From: Sediminicultor sp035648055 | GTDB lineage: Bacteria; Atribacterota; Phoenicimicrobiia; Phoenicimicrobiales; Phoenicimicrobiaceae | Direction: 5' to 3' | Length of the DNA: 7,561 nt | Assembly: GCA_035648055.1 (NCBI GenBank) | Contig: DASRMF010000026.1 | Span: 1 to 7,561 of the forward strand | Part shown: piece after piece, positions 1 through 4,891 of the stretch | Numbering within the stretch: position 1 is the first letter of the stretch | How the letters are laid out: each line of letters begins with the position of its first letter | Program-made: the position numbers and the translations under genes | The notes under the pieces: model-generated | Seen by the model: only the letters and a program-made list of their open reading frames with translations | Databases searched by the model: none | Told to the model about the DNA's origin: nothing

Positions 1-70
1 ATTTGAAAAAGTTCGTTGGTGTTACTCGAACATTAGGTAATCTTTTTTGGTAAACATAGTTAGATTCAAA
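1..70 (+). other. Possible 3' end of an upstream plus-strand gene
   Basis: Two plus-strand frames are open from the window edge. One starts at base 3 and ends at TAA 51-53 (last residues LGNLFW). The other starts at base 2 and ends at TAA 38-40. Either could be the last codons of a gene whose terminator is the hairpin at 71-113. The piece is too short to choose between them or to assign a family, and it could also be non-coding. Confidence 0.25.
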
Positions 71-113
71 TGAGGAGGAAGATAATACCCTTCCTCCTCA
101 AAGAAGGATTTTT
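71..113 (+). terminator. Hairpin with T-run, likely Rho-independent terminator
   Basis: An 11-bp perfect stem pairs 71-81 (TGAGGAGGAAG) with 90-100 (CTTCCTCCTCA) around an 8-nt loop. A five-T run follows at 109-113, eight bases after the stem, which is a little far for an ideal terminator. On the minus strand the stem is followed directly by TTT, so it may act in both directions. The 5' arm contains GGAGG, so a site that masks an SD sequence is a less likely alternative. Confidence 0.6.
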
Positions 114-229
114 AAAAAGCTATGCAGTGTAATATAAAACAATATACGCAATTAATTGAAAGCTGACAAGGGCAGATTACCTATCAAACAACCAGACCAT
201 AAAATTTAGAAATTAATTTCAGCTATAAA
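114..229. other. AT-rich left flank of the insertion sequence
   Basis: No ORF, RNA gene or clear promoter is visible here. TTGAAA with CCTATC about 18 bp downstream is a poor promoter match. The flank ends in TTTCAGCTATAAA directly before the insertion sequence. A 12/13 match to that string, TTTCAGCTTTAAA, occurs at 4666-4678. Confidence 0.4.
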
Positions 230-247
230 GGTACTGTCAAAAATAAT
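230..247 (+). repeat. Left terminal inverted repeat
   Basis: GGTACTGTCAAAAATAAT pairs with the reverse complement of 2045-2062, AGTAATGTCAAAAATAAT. The two differ at positions 1 and 5, and the inner 13 bases (235-247) are perfect. Read outward on the minus strand it contains TTGACA (240-235). ATTAAT (217-212) follows after 17 bp, so a weak promoter pointing out of the element to the left is possible. Confidence 0.85.
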
Positions 248-271
248 ATGAAAGAATATGTAAAGAATATG
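241..271 (+). repeat. Short tandem repeats beside the left end
   Basis: AAATAATATG (241-250), AAAGAATATG (251-260) and AAAGAATATG (262-271) form three near-identical 10-base units, the last two spaced 11 bp apart. They lie just inside the left inverted repeat and are absent at the right end. They could be transposase binding sites or simple AT-rich drift. Confidence 0.45.
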
Positions 272-518
272 AAAAATAAATTCTCCAGTTTATGAAAAAA
301 TGTATTAATCGTTCTTTGAAAAAAGAAGATCTCTTTTGGTGGATTTGCTATTTCTTTAGGCTAAATAGTCGTCTATACACAAAAGGCATAAAGCTACTTA
401 GTTAATTTACCCATTTAGCTAAAAAGGGTATTAGCCCCAAAAAAACTTAACCAAGATAAGATATGAAGAAAATTAACTAAGCCAAGGTAGCAAGCTTAAT
501 GATCTCAGCCCATTTACC
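272..518. other. Non-coding part of the insertion sequence, with nested dyads
   Basis: No gene is visible. A perfect 12-bp inverted repeat, CTTAGTTAATTT (397-408) and AAATTAACTAAG (470-481), encloses 61 bases. Starting on its last base is a second hairpin, TACCC (408-412) with GGGTA (426-430), containing the palindrome TTTAGCTAAA (414-423). These lie downstream of the transposase stop codon, so in its mRNA they could form a folded 3' end. Neither is followed by a good U-run in the transposase direction. Confidence 0.5.
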
Positions 519-1928
519 CTAAAGAGTAGCTATCCCCTTTAAAGGTTCTAAGGGTATAGGTACCGAGTAATCAAGACTAATATGGGGTCGAAGGAAGTTA
601 TAGTAGGTAACAAAGAGAGTAGTTAAAGCAATTGCCCCATTTACGGAATTAAAACCACCAGCAGCCCGGGTATGAAACTTGTAAGTACGATTAAGTCTTT
701 CAATGAGTTCTTTGAAGGGACGGAATTCCTCTGATTCTTTATCCAGGTTCTGTAGTCCAACCACCTTCTTATGAGTTAAATTAGGCTCATAGTTCTGGTT
801 GATAAAATGGATCCCTGCTGGATAAGAGGGGTTACCATCGGTTACCAGAGTAATCTCTTCCCCAGGAGAAGCGGTACGAATAGCCTCATTAATAGCGATA
901 ACAGCCGGTAGAGTATCTCTGCTTTTCTCGATATGATAAGCAGTGATCTTACGGTTTTTAGAGGAGATAAAGAAAAAGACAAAATGGTTTTTGCCTCTCA
1001 CTTTGATGTAGGTTTCATCTCCAGCTTGAATATGGTCTACTTCTCCCTTATAGGCCAGGTTGAACCTATGACAATAAGGGGCAACCGTTTCGGTGTAGTT
1101 GAGGATAGTTTGATAAGAAATGGGCAGATTGAAGACATTACGCAGAACAAAGGCCGTCTTTCTGGCTGAGATACCTAAAGAGATGTGAAAGGTAAGGGCA
1201 AGGCAGAGAGTATTAAGAGAGTTGTGGATTTTAAAAAGGCAAGAAGAATCTTTTTCTTCAGGGGCAGAAGGTCTTAACTGGTCCTGAGTGAAATGATATT
1301 CTCTAAACTGATATCTGAGTTTGAATTGAGAGGACTTTACCCTGGTTAGGAGCCTTTCAGCAAAATTGAGTTTGGCCTTATTTTTTAAAAAGGATGGGCA
1401 TCTGTCATTATCACATTTATAGATAGAGACATCTTTTCGTTCTTTCCAAAGATAAAGTGAATGATCACAGTGAGGGCAATAATATTTAGCTTTATTTCGA
1501 TGACGAGGATGTACCTGTGATAAAGAAGAGCAGACCTTACACCTAAGCTGGGAGCGTTTTTTACCATCGTTAAAATAAAGATATTCTGCGGGAGCACCAC
1601 AGACCCTACAGAGAGATCCTTTAGCTGCCTTAGTCTTTAGGTCTTTATTATTAACCGGTAAAAGAGGATGGCCTCTCTCCTTCTGGTAATTAGATAAAAG
1701 CTCTTTCCAATTTAACCTTGGGGCCTTTTGGGGAGGAGCTTTAAGTGGTGGTTCTGGATCAACAAAGAAGTTGCGGTAATTAGGGTGTTTCTCTTTGAAA
1801 TCATCCTTAGGCTTAACCTCAGGATTGCGGTTGGCTAAGACCTCTATGAGACCTTGAATAATTTGTTCTATCTCACAACGGGTGAACTTAGAGCAGATCC
1901 AGATAACAAAACGAGTAGTCTTTTTCAT
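519..1928 (-). CDS. DDE transposase with two N-terminal zinc ribbons (469 aa)
   Basis: This protein catalyses movement of the enclosing insertion sequence. From the chosen start, two four-cysteine ribbons are visible (C107, C110, C130, C133 and C151, C154, C172, C177). A linker and helix-turn-helix-like stretch (about 235-285) follow, then an RNase-H-fold catalytic domain. Candidate catalytic residues are D304 (GDETYIKV), D364 (VTDGNPSY) and E410 (LIERLNRTYK), with the TYYNFLRPH motif near the C-terminus. These motifs match IS6/IS240-like integrase-core transposases, but the second spacing (45 residues between D364 and E410) is longer than the roughly 34 usual in IS6. The frame extends upstream to an ATG at 1997, but the ATG at 1928 has GGAGG eight bases before it and the extra 23 codons overlap the promoter and leader. 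No frameshift or stop is seen, so the gene should be functional. Confidence 0.88.
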   Translation of the reverse strand: MKKTTRFVIWICSKFTRCEIEQIIQGLIEVLANRNPEVKPKDDFKEKHPNYRNFFVDPEPPLKAPPQKAPRLNWKELLSNYQKERGHPLLPVNNKDLKTKAAKGSLCRVCGAPAEYLYFNDGKKRSQLRCKVCSSLSQVHPRHRNKAKYYCPHCDHSLYLWKERKDVSIYKCDNDRCPSFLKNKAKLNFAERLLTRVKSSQFKLRYQFREYHFTQDQLRPSAPEEKDSSCLFKIHNSLNTLCLALTFHISLGISARKTAFVLRNVFNLPISYQTILNYTETVAPYCHRFNLAYKGEVDHIQAGDETYIKVRGKNHFVFFFISSKNRKITAYHIEKSRDTLPAVIAINEAIRTASPGEEITLVTDGNPSYPAGIHFINQNYEPNLTHKKVVGLQNLDKESEEFRPFKELIERLNRTYKFHTRAAGGFNSVNGAIALTTLFVTYYNFLRPHISLDYSVPIPLEPLKGIATL

Positions 1929-1932
1929 TTGG

Positions 1933-1993
1933 CTTGCCTCCTTTTTTGAGATAGTTCTCTTAAATCCTACTAAAAAAGTAGGGGGGAGGCAAG
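1933..1993 (-). promoter_or_regulatory. SD-masking stem in the transposase leader
   Basis: In RNA made from the minus strand, CUUGCCUCC (1993-1985) is a perfect 9-nt complement of GGAGGCAAG (1941-1933), which contains the transposase SD. A smaller stem, CCTACT/AGTAGG (1966-1971 with 1977-1982, five-base loop), lies between them. Only transcripts entering from outside the element would contain both arms. The arrangement matches the protection against read-through translation known for IS10 and IS50, by analogy only. Confidence 0.6.
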
Positions 1994-1997
1994 TCAA
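1969..1997 (-). promoter_or_regulatory. Candidate transposase promoter
   Basis: On the minus strand, TTGACT (1997-1992, 5/6 to the -35 consensus) is followed after 17 bp by TTTAGT (1974-1969, 4/6 to the -10). Transcription would start near 1962, about 34 bases before the ATG. The C-rich spacer carries the anti-SD segment 1993-1985, so the native transcript should lack it. Confidence 0.5.
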
Positions 1998-2044
1998 TTT
2001 CGCTAAAACATTTGAGAATAAAGAGATTAAAAGAAAATTAGTAA

Positions 2045-2062
2045 ATTATTTTTGACATTACT
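2045..2062 (-). repeat. Right terminal inverted repeat
   Basis: Read inward on the minus strand this is AGTAATGTCAAAAATAAT, matching the left end at 16/18 positions. On the plus strand it contains a perfect TTGACA (2052-2057) pointing toward the oxidoreductase gene. The hexamer 17 bp downstream is AGGAGG, so no complete outward promoter is formed. Confidence 0.85.
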
Positions 2063-2203
2063 AGAAAAAAAGAAAGGAGGGAGTGTATGGGTAATTGATT
2101 CGTTAAGGCGGGAAAGTGCTAGTAAAAAGGAGATGATTATGTGGTAATTAAGAAGGGCGTAAAGGCTATGTTTTATAATAATAAGATTAAGGAGGTAAAG
2201 TAA
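2063..2203 (+). promoter_or_regulatory. Leader of the oxidoreductase gene with minimal ORFs
   Basis: This 141-bp stretch separates the insertion sequence from the AOR-family gene. GGAGG (2076-2080) is six bases before ATG-GGT-AAT-TGA (2087-2098). AAGGAG (2127-2132) is six bases before ATG-TGG-TAA (2139-2147). An 11-codon frame (2168-2203) ends in TAA directly adjoining the ATG at 2204 and runs through that gene's SD (GGAGG, 2191-2195, eight bases before the ATG). A weak promoter, TTGATT with TAGTAA at 19-bp spacing, lies between the first two. The short frames may tune translation or be relics of sequence disrupted by the insertion. Confidence 0.45.
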
Positions 2204-4114
2204 ATGATAAAAGGTGGATATAGAGGGAAGATACTACGGGTAGATTTGACCAAAGGAAGTATAACCGTTGAGGATTTGCCGGAGGAAAGCATACTAAGAA
2301 AGTATGTCGGTAACTTTGGCTTGGGTTTATGGTATCTTATGAAGGAATTGCCTGATGGCGTTGGTCCTTTGGAGCCAGAGAATCCCTTAATTTTTCTAAA
2401 TGGCCCTCTTGTAGGAACAAGGGTTCCGTGCCCCACTAACTGCACCATTACTACACTGAATGCTGATACTAAATTTACCGCTGGCCGATCTCACACTCAT
2501 GGATGGTTTGGCCCCTTTATTAGTAGGGCCGGGTATGATGGCATCATAGTTAACGGTACTTCAGACAAATGGGTTTATCTTTGGATTGATAATGATAAAG
2601 TTGAGCTGCGGGATGCAACGAAGTTTTTGGGTAAAGATACCCACGAAACAGAAGACCTTATTAAGGAGGATCTCGGTGTTAATAAAAAGATTGGAACACC
2701 GGATGGAGCCAGTGTAGCTGCTATTGGACCAGCTGGTGAACACTTATGCGCTGGAGCATCCATAATGAATGATAAGAATCATGGATTCTGCCACTCAGGT
2801 GTTGGCGCAATAATGGGATCTAAACATTTGAAAGCTATAGCCGTTAGAGGAACTGGCGAAGTTCCGGTATTTGATGCAAAAAAGCTGGCACTAATAACTA
2901 AGGATTGGACTCGGTTGGCAAGTAAGGTAGGGTTGTTCCCGATTGTTGGACGGGGGGGAGTCCCGAAAAGCGAATATAAGGGGGTTAAAGAGCTTGTTGG
3001 TATCTCCTCAAAAAATTGGACGGTAAATGATATTCCTGGATTTGGTGACAGGATGTCAAAGCAAAAGATTACCCCTTTGCCATGTTACAGATGCCCCGTG
3101 GCATGTTGCTATAATGCTGAGCCATTAGAAGGACCATATAAAGGCTATATATTTTCATTATCCGGTGGAGGAGAAAATCAGGAGGGAGCTGCATCAATTG
3201 TAGGAGTTGGTGATAAGGACCCTGGTGAGGTATGGTACCTGACAGATCTCGAAGACCGCCTCGGTTTCGATACAAGCACAGTAGGCTGTGCCATGGCCGT
3301 TGCCTTTGAGGCTTATGAAAAAGGATTACTAACAACGAAGGATACCGACGGTCTGGAATTAAAATGGGGAGATGTTAAGGTAATAGAGACGCTGGTAAGG
3401 AGGATTGCTAATAAAGAGGGAAAATTTGCACAAATACTAGCTGGTGGCCCAAAACTTGCGGCACAGCACATTGGCTTGTCTAACGCATCAGTTGACGTTA
3501 AGGGTGCAGGCATAAACATTCACGATTGGAGGAGAGCCTGGGGAGTTCTTTTAGGACAAATCGTTGGTGGAGGTGCCGGTTGGCCAGCGCCTGGAGCTGA
3601 TTGCTGGACCCCAGAAGCTGATGCTGGGTATCCAGAGAAGACTGATCCTTTAAACCCATATGGAAAGGGAAAAGAGGTAGCAAAAACAGGTATCATAAAG
3701 TTCTGGAATGATTGTTATGGATGCTGCTGGTTTGGTACCTGGGGCGTTCCTGGCATCATGAGTTTTTCATCAGGTGCTATAGCTGCCGTTGTAGGCTGGG
3801 AGGACTTCACTCCTGAGGAAGCTTTAGCGGTGGGGCATCGTACCTTAACCTTGGAGAGAATATTCAATATGATGCATGGTCTAACTGTTGAGGATGATAT
3901 AAAAGTATCGCCTCGATTAACTGACCCAGCACCAGCTGATGCTGGTCCTGCAGCTGGGAAAGGAATTGCATCTTACCTTGAAGGATGGGTACGAGATTAC
4001 TACGAAGAGTTGGGTTGGGATCGAAAGGCCGGTAAACCACTAAGGTCTACATTAAAGAAGTTAGGACTTGAAAAGTTTATACCTTTTGTCTGGGGAGTAA
4101 ACAACCAAATTTAG
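2204..4114 (+). CDS. Tungsten-type aldehyde:ferredoxin oxidoreductase family protein (636 aa)
   Basis: Family members bind a tungsten (or molybdenum) bis-pyranopterin and one [4Fe-4S] cluster in the cytoplasm. Most oxidise aldehydes to acids with ferredoxin; BamB, the catalytic subunit of class II benzoyl-CoA reductase, is a divergent relative. The N-terminus (YRGKILRVDLTKG) and length are typical of a complete protein. The pterin-binding first domain spans about 5-215 (GPLVGTRVP, AGYDGIIVNG, VAAIGPAGE, GVGAIMGSKHLKAI). The cluster ligands are C294-x2-C297-x3-C301, and the fourth should be one of C504, C507 and C508. E324 in SGGGENQEG occupies the usual GPEYET region. The segment where classical AORs carry the active-site histidine reads GGGAGWPAPG, so that residue appears replaced. 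This and BamB-like phrases such as VYLWIDNDKVELRD suggest a substrate other than simple aldehydes. No small electron-transfer subunit adjoins it. Family assignment is firm, substrate unknown. Confidence 0.92.
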   Translation: MIKGGYRGKILRVDLTKGSITVEDLPEESILRKYVGNFGLGLWYLMKELPDGVGPLEPENPLIFLNGPLVGTRVPCPTNCTITTLNADTKFTAGRSHTHGWFGPFISRAGYDGIIVNGTSDKWVYLWIDNDKVELRDATKFLGKDTHETEDLIKEDLGVNKKIGTPDGASVAAIGPAGEHLCAGASIMNDKNHGFCHSGVGAIMGSKHLKAIAVRGTGEVPVFDAKKLALITKDWTRLASKVGLFPIVGRGGVPKSEYKGVKELVGISSKNWTVNDIPGFGDRMSKQKITPLPCYRCPVACCYNAEPLEGPYKGYIFSLSGGGENQEGAASIVGVGDKDPGEVWYLTDLEDRLGFDTSTVGCAMAVAFEAYEKGLLTTKDTDGLELKWGDVKVIETLVRRIANKEGKFAQILAGGPKLAAQHIGLSNASVDVKGAGINIHDWRRAWGVLLGQIVGGGAGWPAPGADCWTPEADAGYPEKTDPLNPYGKGKEVAKTGIIKFWNDCYGCCWFGTWGVPGIMSFSSGAIAAVVGWEDFTPEEALAVGHRTLTLERIFNMMHGLTVEDDIKVSPRLTDPAPADAGPAAGKGIASYLEGWVRDYYEELGWDRKAGKPLRSTLKKLGLEKFIPFVWGVNNQI

Positions 4115-4121
4115 ATAGGAT

Positions 4122-4159
4122 GTACTTAGCCTCGATGGAGAACCACCGAGGCTAAGTAT
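4122..4159 (+). terminator. Strong hairpin after the oxidoreductase gene
   Basis: TACTTAGCCTCG (4123-4134) pairs perfectly with CGAGGCTAAGTA (4147-4158). The stem continues, after an A-C mismatch, with TGG/CCA closing an AGAA loop (4139-4142). It starts eight bases after the stop codon. The following sequence, TAAATATAGG, lacks a real T-run, so it may be a weak terminator, an mRNA 3'-end stabiliser or a processing site rather than a textbook intrinsic terminator. Confidence 0.6.
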
Positions 4160-4200
4160 AAATATAGGATAACAATAAGTAAATCTAAAAAAACTGTAGA

Positions 4201-4482
4201 AAGGATAACTTTTTTGTAGCTATAGTGGTAGTGATCTCTCTGGTGTTTCCCCCTTTTAGGTTCTTTCTATAGGCAAGTTCAATGTTCCCCTTTGGGTCAG
4301 CTTTATTGTTTGGGCTGGGTATTACAGTTTTGGAGCTAAACCAAACGCTTTTAAAAAGTATTATTTCTCATACTAGGCATATAGAGCCCGTTTATTGCTG
4401 CAAAATATGGCTGGCTACTGTAATTAGCCTTTTCAATTTTTATATTTTTTTTGGACTTATAGTTGCAAATTTTTATGAGTAA
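4201..4482 (+). pseudogene. Remnant of a small membrane-protein gene with in-frame amber stop
   Basis: One frame reads a hydrophobic stretch (VAIVVVISLVF, then PPFRFFL) to TAG at 4270-4272. It then continues in the same frame for 69 codons with two further hydrophobic segments (GSALLFGLGITVL and WLATVISLFNFYIFFGLIVA) to TAA at 4480-4482. An ATG at 4282 follows the TAG but has no convincing SD, and no start codon precedes the first segment. The simplest reading is a decayed gene. Alternatives are a 66-residue membrane peptide from 4282, or chance hydrophobicity in AT-rich DNA. The same frame is open again, without a start, from 4504 to about 4656. No family is recognised. Confidence 0.35.
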
Positions 4483-4495
4483 CGGTATTAATATA

Positions 4496-4524
4496 TGGCT
4501 TGAAATGGAACGAATTTCAAGTTA
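4496..4524 (+). repeat. Inverted repeat in the intergenic region
   Basis: CTTGAAAT (4499-4506) and ATTTCAAG (4514-4521) form a perfect 8-bp dyad with a 7-base spacer. It extends by two G-T pairs and one T-A pair on the outside. No T-run follows. It could be an operator or a small RNA stem. Confidence 0.35.
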
Positions 4525-4656
4525 GAGTTTAACTGTTTGGTGGCTTCACTATGTTTCTGGCCATATACTATTACTAATAGCATACCGAAAGTAGGGCTAA
4601 AGGTGAAGTATCAAGAATTAGGATATGAATCTCGTATTTTTCTAAAGGTCTTAAAT

Positions 4657-4891
4657 TAAAAACGGTTTCAGCTTTAAATAAAAATTTCTGGTTTACCTCA
4701 AATGTATTTATAACAATTATCCCCTACTTTTTTGAAAAATTGCGAAAACTAAGAAACAATATTCTTAAAAATATTATAGAGTAAAGGTAGGTGGAGGTGA
4801 ATAATAAAATAGAGTTACTCTAAAAGCTTTATAAGATAAGGTTTTCAGAGTTTTCTGAAAACTACAAATATTAATTAAGCGGAGGTAAAAA
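4657..4891 (+). promoter_or_regulatory. Leader of the RdhA-like/YcaO operon with dyads and an orphan SD
   Basis: The stretch has no gene. GGAGGTGA (4793-4800) is a full-strength SD, but no ATG, GTG or TTG lies at the right distance after it. A GTG at 4791 could begin a 10-codon frame ending at 4823, with a badly spaced AAAGG before it. Small palindromes AGAGTTACTCT (4811-4821) and AAAGCTTT (4823-4830) follow. TATTAT at 4772-4777 could be a -10 box but has no -35 partner. No cobalamin-riboswitch core was recognised. Confidence 0.35.
4841..4862 (+). promoter_or_regulatory. 9-bp dyad, candidate operator
   Basis: GTTTTCAGA (4841-4849) and TCTGAAAAC (4854-4862) form a perfect inverted repeat around GTTT, ending 29 bases before the RdhA-like start codon. 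The size and symmetry suit a dimeric regulator such as a CRP/FNR- or MarR-type protein. It does not match the TTAAT-N4-ATTAA dehalobox bound by CprK. A leader hairpin is the alternative. Confidence 0.5.

Larger units (their letters stand above)
230..2062 (-). mobile_element. Complete insertion sequence, about 1.83 kb, IS6/IS240-like ends
   Basis: The element is bounded by an 18-bp inverted repeat (230-247 and 2045-2062, 16/18 identical) and holds one transposase gene on the minus strand. From memory, the end motif GGTACTGTCAAA resembles IS6/IS240-family ends (GGTTCTGTTGCAAA type). Unlike compact IS6 elements, it has about 270 bp of non-coding DNA between the stop codon and the left end. The eight bases outside each end (GCTATAAA and AGAAAAAA) do not match, so no target duplication is visible. 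That points to an old insertion, recombination between copies, or a family that makes no 8-bp duplication. The ends and gene look intact. Family assignment is tentative because the D-to-E spacing of the transposase is not typical of IS6. Confidence 0.85.

Noticed and set aside
933..1169. 78-codon plus-strand reading frame inside the transposase
   Set aside because: It lies fully antisense to the conserved catalytic domain and has no SD or recognisable domain.
1926..1997. Longer transposase reading frame starting at the ATG at 1997
   Set aside because: The extra 23 codons cover the candidate promoter and the SD-masking stem, and the ATG at 1928 has a strong SD at good spacing.
222..2070. Eight-base target duplication around the insertion sequence
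   Set aside because: The flanks GCTATAAA and AGAAAAAA agree at only four of eight positions, all A in an A-rich context.
2052..2080. Outward promoter from the right terminal repeat toward the AOR gene
   Set aside because: TTGACA is perfect, but the hexamer 17 bp downstream is AGGAGG and no TATAAT-like box lies at 16 to 19 bp.
2174..2179. TATAAT as the -10 box of the AOR gene
   Set aside because: There is no -35 box at proper spacing, and transcription would start at about 2186, leaving almost no leader before the SD.
4160..4891. Cobalamin riboswitch or RiPP precursor peptide gene before the RdhA-like/YcaO genes
   Set aside because: No B12-box-like core and no short SD-led frame with a cysteine-, serine- or threonine-rich core peptide could be found.
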